A stretch of DNA of 34,871 nucleotides, taken from positions 1 through 34,871 of the forward strand of contig JAFSQV010000023.1 of NCBI GenBank assembly GCA_017446455.1, given 5' to 3'. The stretch's first letter is position 1, and every line of letters begins with the position of its first letter. This document shows positions 21,419 to 30,115 of the stretch, one piece after another. The notes below the pieces were generated by a model that had not been told where the DNA came from, did not search any database, and saw nothing but the letters and a program-made list of their open reading frames with translations. Made by a program: the position numbers and the translations under genes. The stretch is from Paludibacteraceae bacterium (lineage in GTDB: Bacteria > Bacteroidota > Bacteroidia > Bacteroidales > Paludibacteraceae).

Positions 21419-23152
21419 ATGCAATATTCCATTAAGGATATTTTTTCTCCGAAGTTATTTAGCACGCTCCGCACGTATAGTCGTGCGCAATTCGGGCAGG
21501 ATGCTTTGGCCGGAATCATCGTCGGAATTGTCGCTATTCCGCTGGCAATCGCGTTCGGTATTTCGTCCGGCGTAGGTCCGACGGAGGGATTGGTGACCGC
21601 CATCATCGCGGGGCTGCTGATCTCCGTTTTCGGCGGTAGCAAAGTGCAGATCGGCGGACCGACGGGTGCGTTCATCGTCATCATCTACGGCATCATCCAG
21701 CAGTTCGGTTTGGCGGGTCTGATGATCGCCACCGTGATGGCTGGTATCTTGCTGATTATTATGGGTTTAGCACGCTTGGGTTCAGTCATCAAATTCGTCC
21801 CCTACCCCGTCATTGTGGGTTTCACGGCGGGTATCGCGTTGACGATTTTCAGCACGCAGATGAATGATTTCTTCGGGTTGGGACTGACGAATGTGCCGGC
21901 GAATTTCGTAGATAAATGGATCTTCTATGCGCAGCATTTTCATATCAACAGTTGGGCCTTAGGTATCGGTCTTTTTTCGCTGCTGATATGTATCTTCATG
22001 CCGAAGCTCACGAAGCGCGTTCCGGGCAGTCTGGCGGCGATCATCTTCGCGACCTTCGCGGTATGGTTGCTCAAGAGTTATGCGCCGGCAGAATGGGGCG
22101 TAGCGAGCATACAGACGATCAGCGACTTATACGCTTTGCCGCACGGTATTCCGGCGCCGCACCTGCCTTCGCTGGAACTCGCGGAAGGTCAGAACTATTT
22201 CGGATTGGTGCGCGAACTCTTCCCGGCGGCTTTCACTATTGCGATGCTGGGTGCGATAGAGTCGCTGCTCTCCGCGATGGTGGCGGACGGTGTGATCGGC
22301 GACCGGCATAACTCGAACACCGAACTCATCGCACAAGGTATTGCGAATGTGGTAGTGCCGTTCTTCGGCGGCATTCCTGCAACGGGTGCGATAGCGCGTA
22401 CGATGACCAATATCAATAACGGCGGACGGACGCCTGTCGCGGGTGTGGTACACGCGCTCGTGCTACTGCTTGTGCTGCTGTTCTTGGGTCAGTTGGTCGG
22501 TATGATTCCGATGTCGTGTCTGGCGGCAGTACTGATCATGGTGGCGTACTCGATGAGCGGCTGGAAGACCATCGCGGGCCTGGCCAAGCACCGTACCCGT
22601 GATTTTTGGGTACTATTAGTAACCTTCTTCCTGACGGTGCTCTTCGACCTGACGATCGCCATCGAGGTGGGTCTGGTATTGGCGATGGTGCTGTTCCTGA
22701 TGCGTACGAACGAGCAGACGCATATTCGCACGCTGCACGATGAGATTGACCCGAATGAAGATACGGAGAGCAACCTTAACTTGGAGCACCTGACGATACC
22801 GGAAGGCGTAGAGGTTTACGAGATCGACGGTCCGTATTTCTTCGGTATCGCTAACCGTTTTGACGAGATTATGTTACACGTGAGCGGCAAAGAATACCCC
22901 ATCCGTATCATCCGTATGCGTAAGGTGCCGTTCGTCGATTCGACGGCGATGCACAACCTGAGTATGCTCATTCAGCGCTCGCATAAAGAAGGTATCACGA
23001 TCATCCTCTCGGGCGTCAATGACCACGTACACAAACAGTTGCTGATCGGCGGTATCGAGCAACAGATGGACCCGCATAATATCTGCGCGAACATCCATTT
23101 TGCTCTGCGCCGCGCTGAAGATATCTTAGAAAAAGAAAATCATAAATCATAA
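21419..23152 (+). CDS. SulP family anion transporter with STAS domain
   Basis: This 577-residue inner-membrane protein has the SulP transmembrane core beginning [20 protein letters not shown], the motif [18 protein letters not shown], later [20 protein letters not shown] and [20 protein letters not shown], and a C-terminal cytoplasmic STAS domain (about residues 460-577) ending in [15 protein letters not shown]. The family moves sulfate, bicarbonate or other inorganic anions; specificity is unknown. The frame is open from 21359, but the -7 box at 21393-21400 lies inside that extension, so the ATG at 21419 is the start. The stop TAA lies within an AAATCAT heptamer array. Confidence 0.93.
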   Translation: MQYSIKDIFSPKLFSTLRTYSRAQFGQDALAGIIVGIVAIPLAIAFGISSGVGPTEGLVTAIIAGLLISVFGGSKVQIGGPTGAFIVIIYGIIQQFGLAGLMIATVMAGILLIIMGLARLGSVIKFVPYPVIVGFTAGIALTIFSTQMNDFFGLGLTNVPANFVDKWIFYAQHFHINSWALGIGLFSLLICIFMPKLTKRVPGSLAAIIFATFAVWLLKSYAPAEWGVASIQTISDLYALPHGIPAPHLPSLELAEGQNYFGLVRELFPAAFTIAMLGAIESLLSAMVADGVIGDRHNSNTELIAQGIANVVVPFFGGIPATGAIARTMTNINNGGRTPVAGVVHALVLLLVLLFLGQLVGMIPMSCLAAVLIMVAYSMSGWKTIAGLAKHRTRDFWVLLVTFFLTVLFDLTIAIEVGLVLAMVLFLMRTNEQTHIRTLHDEIDPNEDTESNLNLEHLTIPEGVEVYEIDGPYFFGIANRFDEIMLHVSGKEYPIRIIRMRKVPFVDSTAMHNLSMLIQRSHKEGITIILSGVNDHVHKQLLIGGIEQQMDPHNICANIHFALRRAEDILEKENHKS

Positions 23153-23164
23153 ATTTGAAATCAT
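23137..23164 (+). repeat. Heptamer array AAATCAT at the end of the SulP gene
   Basis: Units AAATCAT, AAATCAT, AAATTTG, AAATCAT; the SulP stop TAA (23150-23152) is part of the array. Confidence 0.88.
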
Positions 23165-23199
23165 CATTTTTATTACTAACCCCTAAAAAATTTAACACT

Positions 23200-23748
23200 A
23201 TGGTAAAGAAATTCATCTGCCCGATCTGTGGTTATGTTCACGAGGGCACTGAGGCACCGGAGCGCTGCCCGCAATGCAAACAAATCGTTGAGTGGAAAGT
23301 AGTTGAGGAAGGAAAACTCAACTTCGCATGCGAGCATATCGTCGGTGTAGCAAAAGACGTGAAAGATCCGATCATTGCCGAAGGTCTGCGTGCGCACTTC
23401 ATCGGCGAGTGCACCGAAGTAGGTCAATACTTAGCAATGGCCCGTCAAGCAGATCGCGAAGGTTATCCGGAGATCGCTGCTGCTTTCCGCAAGTACGCAT
23501 ACGAAGAGGCAGACCATGCTTCGCTGTGCGCTGAGTTGCTCGGTGAACTCGTTTGGGACACCAAAACCAACCTCGAGAAACGTATGTTGGCAGAAGCCGG
23601 TGCATGCGAAGACAAACTGAACATCGCTAAGCAGGCAAAGAAATTGGACCTCGATCCGATCCATGATGCGGTACACGAGATGGCACGCGATGAAGCGCGT
23701 CACGGTAAAGGTTTCGAGGGCTTGTATAAGCGTTACTTTGGAAAATAA
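23200..23748 (+). CDS. Reverse rubrerythrin (N-terminal rubredoxin-like domain plus ferritin-like diiron domain)
   Basis: This 182-residue protein has an N-terminal rubredoxin-type iron site with Cys7, Cys10, Cys23 and Cys26 ([10 protein letters not shown] and CPQC), then a four-helix diiron domain with Glu/His ligands in [21 protein letters not shown] and [11 protein letters not shown]. This order is the reverse of classical rubrerythrin and matches revRbr peroxidases, which reduce hydrogen peroxide in anaerobes. The ATG at 23200 directly begins the rubredoxin domain; an upstream in-frame ATG at 23155 would add an unrelated hydrophobic stretch. No TAnnTTTG promoter is obvious in the gap after the sulP-type gene. 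It converges with mnmA across a small CCGGAG/CTCCGG hairpin. Confidence 0.93.
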   Translation: MVKKFICPICGYVHEGTEAPERCPQCKQIVEWKVVEEGKLNFACEHIVGVAKDVKDPIIAEGLRAHFIGECTEVGQYLAMARQADREGYPEIAAAFRKYAYEEADHASLCAELLGELVWDTKTNLEKRMLAEAGACEDKLNIAKQAKKLDLDPIHDAVHEMARDEARHGKGFEGLYKRYFGK

Positions 23749-23763
23749 CCGGAGAGCCTCCGG
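23749..23763. terminator. Small hairpin between convergent rubrerythrin and mnmA
   Basis: CCGGAG AGC CTCCGG directly follows the rubrerythrin stop. There is no T-run, so a terminator role is uncertain. Confidence 0.4.
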
Positions 23764-23769
23764 AGGCGA

Positions 23770-24846
23770 TTAGCCATTCGGTATAATGATACCACCTCCC
23801 ACAACGAGGTCGTCCTGATAAAGGACGACGGACTGACCGGGAGTGATACCCCAGACGGGGACTGCGAAGATCAAGCGGTCCCCGTCTATTTTTTCTACGG
23901 GAACAGCTTGGGTGCGATAGCGGATCTTCGCCGTGAGAGGAGAACTATGAGTACTAGGAAACTTAGGGATCCTAGTAACTTGGAAGCGGAGTTCCGTCGC
24001 GTACATATCGTCGTTCGTACCGAGCGTAATGCGGTTGGTGGCAGCGTCGATATGCGTGATATACGCCGGATGACCGAGAGCGATACCGAGTCCTTTGCGT
24101 TGACCGATGGTATAGTTGACGTAGCCTTCGTGATAGCCGAGTACCTTGCCGTCTTTGTCGACGTATTCGCCCGCGCGCACGCGTTCCGTATAGTCGGGTA
24201 CGTTCGCGCGAAGGAAAGTGCGGTAGTCATCGTCCGGGATAAAACAAATCTCCTGACTCTCGCGCTTGACGGCCAGTTTCTCGTAGCCGTGTTGACGCGC
24301 TATCTCGCGCACCTGGTCCTTGGTAAGGTCTCCAAGCGGGAAGATGGTACGGCGGAGTTGTTCTTCGGTAAGCATCCAAAGGAAATAGGTCTGGTCTTTG
24401 CGCATATCAGCGGCGGTGCGCAAGAACACATGTCCGTCGCGTTCGGCGATGCGGGCATAATGACCGGTGGCGATAAAGTCGCAGTGGAACTCATCGGCCA
24501 CACGCATCAGTTCGCCCCACTTGATATGACTATTGCACAGCACGCAGGGGTTGGGCGTGCGCCCTGCCATATACTCGTCTATAAAATTCTGTATGACGCA
24601 GCGGCGGAAAGTCTCGCGGAAATCCACGATGTGGTGCTCAAACCCCATCTTCTCTGCATTATGCCGCGCCTCCATGATGGAGTCAATGGTACAGCAGCCT
24701 TTCTCCTTGGCGATACACGATTCTTTGATACTATCGAAGGTACGGAAGGTGACGCCGACGACCTCGTAGCCCTGCTCGAGCAAGAGCATGGCGCTGACGG
24801 TGGAGTCTATGCCTCCCGACATTCCTAAGAGTACACGCTTTTTCAT
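23770..24846 (-). CDS. mnmA: tRNA-specific 2-thiouridylase MnmA
   Basis: This 358-residue cytoplasmic enzyme makes 2-thiouridine at wobble position 34 of tRNA-Lys, -Glu and -Gln. It has the PP-loop ATP site GMSGGIDSTVS at residues 8-18, catalytic Cys101 in RTPNPCVLCNSHIKW and the persulfide Cys201 in ESQEICFIPDDDY. The segment GYVNYTIGQRKGLG is also typical. The PP-loop reads GIDST rather than the common GVDSS, a mild variant. A nonamer array (23946-23981) encodes the loop TRIPKFPSTHSSP in the C-terminal domain. The start overlaps the stop of the upstream ABC exporter gene by four bases (ATGA), placing mnmA last in the tamL-to-mnmA operon. Confidence 0.96.
   Translation of the reverse strand: MKKRVLLGMSGGIDSTVSAMLLLEQGYEVVGVTFRTFDSIKESCIAKEKGCCTIDSIMEARHNAEKMGFEHHIVDFRETFRRCVIQNFIDEYMAGRTPNPCVLCNSHIKWGELMRVADEFHCDFIATGHYARIAERDGHVFLRTAADMRKDQTYFLWMLTEEQLRRTIFPLGDLTKDQVREIARQHGYEKLAVKRESQEICFIPDDDYRTFLRANVPDYTERVRAGEYVDKDGKVLGYHEGYVNYTIGQRKGLGIALGHPAYITHIDAATNRITLGTNDDMYATELRFQVTRIPKFPSTHSSPLTAKIRYRTQAVPVEKIDGDRLIFAVPVWGITPGQSVVLYQDDLVVGGGIIIPNG
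23946..23981 (+). repeat. Nonamer array TAGNNANYY inside mnmA
   Basis: Four degenerate 9-base units beginning TAT/TAG. On the coding strand it encodes VTRIPKFPSTH. Confidence 0.65.
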
Positions 24847-26711
24847 TGCTGCATATCGACGAGTTTGGTATAGTGTCCTCCGAGAGCGTATAGTTCATCG
24901 TGCGTGCCGCGCTCGACGATGCGTCCTTCGTGGAGCACGCATATGAGATCGGCATGGCGGATGGTCGAGAGTCTATGCGCCACCACGAGCGTAGTGCGGT
25001 CCTTCATCAGGTGCTCAAGGGCATCTTGCACCAGTCGTTCGGACTCGCTGTCGAGTGCCGAGGTCGCTTCATCGAGGATAAGAATCGGCGGGTTCTTGAG
25101 TATCGCCCGTGCGATAGAGAGACGCTGGCGCTGACCTCCGGAGAGGCGAGACCCGCGGTCGCCGATAATGGTGTCATACCCTTCCGGCATCGCCTCAATG
25201 AAAGCATGCGCATTGGCGATACATGCAGCTTGTTCAGTTGCCTCACGCCAGGTCAGTCCGTTCGGCGCAGGTTGGGAAGTATCGACACCGAAGGTGATGT
25301 TATTGAGCACGGTGTCATTGAACAGGATAGGTTCCTGGCACACAATCCCCATCAGGTTGCGTATGTCGTGCGTCATATGTCGACGAATATCGGTGCCGTC
25401 GATAGCGACATGCCCTGCCGTCGGGTCATAGAACCGCGGCAAGAGGTCCGTAAGCGTCGTCTTCCCACTACCCGACTGCCCCACCAGCGCAATGGTCTGA
25501 CCTTTCGGTATCGTCAGGCAGATATCTGTCAGCACTTCGCGTTCCGGCTGGTACGAGAAGGATACATGGTCAAAGACAATCTGTTTATCGAAATGCACCG
25601 GCAGCGGTTGCGCGGGTTCGACGATATTCGACTCCGTATTGAGCACCGTATCAATGCGCTCGAGAGACGCCATGCCGCGACGAATACCGTATGCCGCTTT
25701 GCTGAGGTCTTTCGAGGGGTTGATGATCGAGTAGAAGATGACGAGGTAGTAGATGAACGTCGCCGCGTCGATAGTCGCATGGTCGGAGAGGATCAGCAGA
25801 CCGCCGAACCACAGGATGACGGCAATGAGTATCGTGCCGAGAAACTCCGAGAGCGGGTGCGCCAAGTAATACCGGCGGTTGATACGGTTGAAGGTCGCGC
25901 GCGTCGCATTGATAAGCGTCTCGAACCGCGTACGCAGTTTGCTCTGCGCATTAAAGCCTTTGACCACCCGCAGGCCCAGCAGCGTCTCGTCGACAGACGA
26001 GAGGATCTCAGCGTTCTGCTCCTGCCCCTTCTTGGAAGCCCGCTTGAGGCTACGCCCGATACGGCCGATGAGGAAGATAGCGATCGGCATGAGCAGCAAC
26101 ACGAACAGCGTCAGTTGCCACGAGATGACGAAGAGCGTGATGAGGTACACGAGAATCATGATAGGGTCCTTGAACAGGATATCCAGGGCCGACATGATAG
26201 ATGCTTCCACTTCGTTCACATCGTTCGTCATACGCGAGATGATATCGCCCCGCCGCGCTTGGGTGAAATAGCCCATAGGCAGCGAGAGTATCTTATCGTA
26301 CAACTGCTTGCGCAAGTCGCGCAGTACGCCCGTTCGGATAGGCACCATGAAGTAGTTCGCGAGCCAGGCCGTGAACACTTTGAGTCCCGTCATCACGATA
26401 AGGAAAAGGCCCAAGAGCAGCAACACATACCCCGCGCCATGTAGCGCGATCTGTTCGTTGAGTACGCAGTAGAGGTTCGTGCGCAGTGCCGCTATCGTCT
26501 CTTGCAGTCCGTGTACCTCACTCAGCGGGATGCGTGTCACCTCAAGGGTGTTGAGCCCGAAGAGGATGCGCAGCACCGGGATGATCGCCGCGAACGAGAA
26601 GAGCGACAAGATCGTCGAGAGGAGGTTGAAGAAGATATTCCACCCCAACTGCGCACGATACGGCGGCACAAAACGACGCAATATACTATGTATTTTTATG
26701 CTCGCGAACAT
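24843..26711 (-). CDS. msbA: MsbA-like ABC exporter (lipid A-core flippase type)
   Basis: This 622-residue half-transporter has six transmembrane helices in the first 330 residues and a C-terminal ATPase domain with Walker A GQSGSGKT (411-418), signature LSGGQRQRLSIARA, Walker B ILILDEATSALD and the H-loop AHRLSTI. The coupling region QARRGDIISRMTNDVNEVEA is typical of lipid-flipping type IV exporters. MsbA moves lipid A-core across the inner membrane. The assignment rests on the family and on direct linkage to lpxK, an arrangement also found in Escherichia coli (msbA-lpxK), although other exporters of this family are close in sequence. It overlaps lpxK by 26 bases and mnmA by four. Confidence 0.82.
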   Translation of the reverse strand: MFASIKIHSILRRFVPPYRAQLGWNIFFNLLSTILSLFSFAAIIPVLRILFGLNTLEVTRIPLSEVHGLQETIAALRTNLYCVLNEQIALHGAGYVLLLLGLFLIVMTGLKVFTAWLANYFMVPIRTGVLRDLRKQLYDKILSLPMGYFTQARRGDIISRMTNDVNEVEASIMSALDILFKDPIMILVYLITLFVISWQLTLFVLLLMPIAIFLIGRIGRSLKRASKKGQEQNAEILSSVDETLLGLRVVKGFNAQSKLRTRFETLINATRATFNRINRRYYLAHPLSEFLGTILIAVILWFGGLLILSDHATIDAATFIYYLVIFYSIINPSKDLSKAAYGIRRGMASLERIDTVLNTESNIVEPAQPLPVHFDKQIVFDHVSFSYQPEREVLTDICLTIPKGQTIALVGQSGSGKTTLTDLLPRFYDPTAGHVAIDGTDIRRHMTHDIRNLMGIVCQEPILFNDTVLNNITFGVDTSQPAPNGLTWREATEQAACIANAHAFIEAMPEGYDTIIGDRGSRLSGGQRQRLSIARAILKNPPILILDEATSALDSESERLVQDALEHLMKDRTTLVVAHRLSTIRHADLICVLHEGRIVERGTHDELYALGGHYTKLVDMQQ

Positions 26712-27699
26712 ACGTCAGTATTTGTCGGTCAAAGAGTTCTTTGGGGGTACAGAACCGCACGCGGATAGGCAGAGCTATTAAGCGCTGGTTCTGTGCATGC
26801 AGGCGGTCCACAAGAGACGTCGTGCGCAGCCGCTGGATATCTTTCTCCGTCGTGAGGACGAAGTCAAAATCCTCCGCGCGCTGCATGATAGCGTCTATAT
26901 CCGCCGGCGTATAATGATGATGATCGGGATACGCCATCAATTCCGCCTTCGGAAAATGCTTCTTCACATACCGCATCATATAATGCGGTTGGGCGATGCC
27001 GCACAGCACGAGGGGCGTGCCCTCCTGCTCCATAGGGGCATAACTCAGTCCCGCAAAATGGAGCTGCTGGAAAGTAGGCAAGTGGAGGCGGTTGTCCACC
27101 ACGCGCATGTCTATCGGACGAATGCTGTCCGGGCACTTGGTCACCACTACCGCATCGGCCGTCAAGGCTCTGCTCGGCAGGTCGCGCAATGTGCCCCAAG
27201 GCAACATATGATCGTCGATATAGAGGTGGTCGTACGGCGTGAGGAGGATGGTGAAGCCGCAGCGCAACGCGCGGTGCTGCATCGCATCATCAAGCACGAC
27301 GACATCCAGTTTCTGCAACTGGCGCTGCAGTTGTTTGATACCGCGCACGCGGTTCTCGCACACGGCGATAGGAACCTCCGGAAACTTCCGATGCAGCTGC
27401 ATCGCCTCGTCACCGATCGTCTCTACCGTCGCCATACTGTCGGCCAACAGAAAACCGCGCGTCTTGCGCTTGTATCCGCGCGAGAGCACCGCCGGATGAT
27501 AACCGTTGTCCAACAGCAGCTGCAGCAGATACTCCACCATCGGTGTCTTTCCCGTACCGCCCACCGCCAGGTTACCCACGCATATGGTCGGTACATCGAC
27601 GCTAAACGAGGGTAACAGACGCTGGTCAAACAGCGTATGGCGGATGGCTACTCCAATGGAGTAGAGTCCACTAAGCGGTATGAGTAGCGCGTTGCGCAT
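26686..27699 (-). CDS. lpxK: Tetraacyldisaccharide 4'-kinase LpxK
   Basis: This 337-residue inner-membrane-associated kinase phosphorylates the 4' position of the lipid A precursor. The N-terminal amphipathic/membrane helix is followed by the P-loop GNLAVGGTGKTP (42-53) and then VVVLDDAMQHRAL, FTILLTPYDHLY and VVVTKCP. Length is typical. The ATG directly abuts a TATGGTG-type heptamer array that makes up the 24-base gap after sppA, and the gene overlaps the msbA-like gene by 26 bases. Neighbouring tamL and msbA-like genes make this an outer-membrane lipid and protein assembly operon. Confidence 0.96.
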   Translation of the reverse strand: MRNALLIPLSGLYSIGVAIRHTLFDQRLLPSFSVDVPTICVGNLAVGGTGKTPMVEYLLQLLLDNGYHPAVLSRGYKRKTRGFLLADSMATVETIGDEAMQLHRKFPEVPIAVCENRVRGIKQLQRQLQKLDVVVLDDAMQHRALRCGFTILLTPYDHLYIDDHMLPWGTLRDLPSRALTADAVVVTKCPDSIRPIDMRVVDNRLHLPTFQQLHFAGLSYAPMEQEGTPLVLCGIAQPHYMMRYVKKHFPKAELMAYPDHHHYTPADIDAIMQRAEDFDFVLTTEKDIQRLRTTSLVDRLHAQNQRLIALPIRVRFCTPKELFDRQILTYVREHKNT

Positions 27700-27700
27700 G

Positions 27701-27726
27701 TATGGTGTATAGTGTATGGCGTATTA
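27701..27726 (+). repeat. Heptamer array TATGGTG between sppA and lpxK
   Basis: Units TATGGTG, TATAGTG, TATGGCG and a partial TATTATT form the whole 24-base gap, touching the lpxK start and the sppA stop. Confidence 0.88.
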
Positions 27727-29499
27727 TTGGATCTTCACTTCCGGCATGAGGGCCATGATACGCGGTTTGGAGCAGAACTCACGCACTTTCAGGATGAGGC
27801 GTTCCTCGTCCGTAGTGTTGTCGAACATCTTGAACAACTCCTCATACGGGTCTTCTTTCTCCGGGAAATACGTCAGTTGATACGACTCCAGTCCGGCGAG
27901 TTCAACCGCCTTCGCAATCGCGTCGTCGATATTACCGAGTTTGTCCACGATACCGATCTCTACGCCTTTGTCACCCAACCAAACACGGCCTTCGCCGATG
28001 GATTTGATATAGGATTGCTCTACGTGACGGCCTTCGGCACAACGGCTGGTGAACAGGTCATATCCGCGCTCAACCATTGTCTGCATCAGCGCGTGCTCTT
28101 CGGTATTCATACCCTTGAGAATCATGTTGGTCTCCAGGTCCGAATGTTTGTTCGTGCGCACGCCGTCGATGTCCAGACCCACTTTATTACGCAGTTTCGA
28201 TACATTCGGAACAGTACCAAAGATACCGATTGAACCGGTGAGTGTGGTCGGTTCTGCAAAGATATAATCTGCGCCGCAGGAGATATAGTAGCCTCCCGAA
28301 GCGGCGTAGTCACCCATCGAGACAACGACAGGAATACTGTCTGCTTTGATATTCTGAACCGCATGCCAGATAGCTTCGCTGGCGTCGGCCGATCCACCCG
28401 GACTGTTGACGCGCAGCACGAGCGCTTTGATGTCATCCTGCTTGCGGATCTTCTTAAGGGTCTTCACTACTTTCTTGCCTACGATACCGTCGCCCGAGTC
28501 ATCGGTGATCTCGCCTTCGAGGTAGAGTACCGCTACTTTATCTTTCGCTTTCGACTCCGGACGTTTTACGTTCGCCATCTTCGCGGTGGTAAGCAGGTGA
28601 TAGTCCTTCGTGCCGGCATAGACGCGCAGCAGCGAGTCCATATCCTGGGTATAGACGATGGTGTCCACGAGTCCGGCCTTGAGGTTCTCTTCGGCGGACT
28701 GCAGGCCCATAAAACGGTCAGCGAGCACATCTAGCTGCGCCTCGTCGATATGACGGGCAGCCGAGATAGCAGCCTTGTACTCTTTCCAGATACCGCCGAG
28801 ATATTGCTCGGTCTGCAGGCGGTCTGCATCCGACATCGAGGTGCGGAAATACGGTTCTACGGCCGACTTGAACGTACCCACTTTGAGGATCTGCATCTCG
28901 ACGCCGATCTTCTCCATAGCACGCGTGAAATACATCTTCGTGCCCGAGAGACCGTTCCAACTCACTGCACCCGTCGGATCCAGACAGATACGGTCTGCTA
29001 CAGAAACGATATAGTAGTTGGTCTGACCGTAATTCTTCGCCGAAGCGATCACCCACTTGCCGCTCTGTTTGAAGTCAAGCAGCGCATCGCGGATGGCTTT
29101 CGCATTCGCCGGCGCCGTCGCCAACTCTGCGCCGTCCAGCCAGATACCGAGGATCTTATCGTCGTTCTTCGCCAGGCGGATATTACTCAAGATAGCATCC
29201 AGACCAACCGTCTCGCCCTGACCGGCATAGCTGCTGTAAGGCACGGAACTCATCAGCGAGGCGAACGGGTTTTCTTCCTTCGCCTGCTCTATCAACGTTC
29301 CCTTCAGCTCCAGACGATAGATGGTCTTGTCCTCCAACTTGACGTTCGAAGAGGAGAACATATCCCCCATAATCCATCCGAGGAGAGCACTGCAGATAAA
29401 ATACACTGCAAAGAAAATCAGGCAGCCGCCGAGGCAACCTACTCTGCGGCGAGGACGCTCTTGTCCTTCTACCACAACCGTTCTACGAAAGAAATTCAT
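27724..29499 (-). CDS. sppA: Signal peptide peptidase SppA (protease IV, 67K type)
   Basis: This 591-residue membrane-anchored serine protease degrades cleaved signal peptides. A single N-terminal hydrophobic segment (about residues 22-45, GCLGGCLIFFAVYFICSALL) anchors it. The Ser/Lys dyad is visible: Lys211 in VGTFKSAVEPY from the N-terminal half and Ser401 in GDYAASGGYY from the C-terminal half, as in the double-domain enzyme of Escherichia coli. The start lies four bases after the rnhB stop. The stop codon lies at the edge of the heptamer array leading to lpxK. Confidence 0.95.
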   Translation of the reverse strand: MNFFRRTVVVEGQERPRRRVGCLGGCLIFFAVYFICSALLGWIMGDMFSSSNVKLEDKTIYRLELKGTLIEQAKEENPFASLMSSVPYSSYAGQGETVGLDAILSNIRLAKNDDKILGIWLDGAELATAPANAKAIRDALLDFKQSGKWVIASAKNYGQTNYYIVSVADRICLDPTGAVSWNGLSGTKMYFTRAMEKIGVEMQILKVGTFKSAVEPYFRTSMSDADRLQTEQYLGGIWKEYKAAISAARHIDEAQLDVLADRFMGLQSAEENLKAGLVDTIVYTQDMDSLLRVYAGTKDYHLLTTAKMANVKRPESKAKDKVAVLYLEGEITDDSGDGIVGKKVVKTLKKIRKQDDIKALVLRVNSPGGSADASEAIWHAVQNIKADSIPVVVSMGDYAASGGYYISCGADYIFAEPTTLTGSIGIFGTVPNVSKLRNKVGLDIDGVRTNKHSDLETNMILKGMNTEEHALMQTMVERGYDLFTSRCAEGRHVEQSYIKSIGEGRVWLGDKGVEIGIVDKLGNIDDAIAKAVELAGLESYQLTYFPEKEDPYEELFKMFDNTTDEERLILKVREFCSKPRIMALMPEVKIQ

Positions 29500-29503
29500 A
29501 ATG

Positions 29504-30115
29504 TTACAATTTTAAGTTAAACGTTAATCTATGATAAGGTGTTACTCCATATTTCTTTATGGCCGCATAATGTTCGGCCGTCGGATAGCCTTTGTTATTC
29601 GCCCAGCCGTATTGGGGAAACTCCTCGTGCAGCCGCAGCATATAGTCGTCCCGATAGGTCTTGGCCAGCACACTCGCTGCCGCTATCGACATGTAGGTCG
29701 CATCGCCGTGCACCACCGTGTCAGCCGGTATCTCCAACAGCTCTCCCTTCGGCACGTAGGGCTTCCATTTATTGCCGTCCACCAGGATATGCTGCGGACG
29801 CACGGAAAGCTTATCCAGCGCGCGCTGCATGCCCAATATCGAGCACTGCAATATATTCCGTTCGTCTATCTCCTTAGCCGTCACTTCTACCACCGCCCAA
29901 CTGACGGCTTCACGTTCGATGATCGGCCGGAGCACATAGCGCTGTTTGTCCGTCAACTGTTTCGAGTCATTGAGCCAGTCGAACTCCGGCACCTCTCCTA
30001 CCCTTTTCGGGTCCAGTATCACCGCCGCCGCAAACACACTGCCCGCTAACGGTCCGCGTCCCGCTTCGTCGCACCCGGCTTCGATGAGCCCTTCTATCAT
30101 CTGCGCTTTTAACAT
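29504..30115 (-). CDS. rnhB: Ribonuclease HII
   Basis: This 203-residue cytoplasmic enzyme removes ribonucleotides and RNA from RNA-DNA hybrids. The RNase HII signature CDEAGRGPLAGSVFAAAV carries the first catalytic Asp and Glu; LVDGNKW and HGDATYMSIAAASVLAKTYRD carry the remaining acidic residues. Length is typical. The start codon shares its A with the tamL stop (TGATG), so translation is coupled to tamL, and sppA follows after four bases. Confidence 0.97.
   Translation of the reverse strand: MLKAQMIEGLIEAGCDEAGRGPLAGSVFAAAVILDPKRVGEVPEFDWLNDSKQLTDKQRYVLRPIIEREAVSWAVVEVTAKEIDERNILQCSILGMQRALDKLSVRPQHILVDGNKWKPYVPKGELLEIPADTVVHGDATYMSIAAASVLAKTYRDDYMLRLHEEFPQYGWANNKGYPTAEHYAAIKKYGVTPYHRLTFNLKL

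Noticed and set aside
23946-23981. A frameshift or foreign insertion disrupting mnmA
   Set aside because: The frame stays open, both catalytic cysteines are present and the protein has the usual length, so the nonamer segment looks like a tolerated loop.
24900-26444. A 514-codon plus-strand frame opposite the msbA-like gene
   Set aside because: The minus strand has full ABC exporter motifs; the plus frame is rich in Arg and His as expected of antisense to a GC-rich coding sequence.
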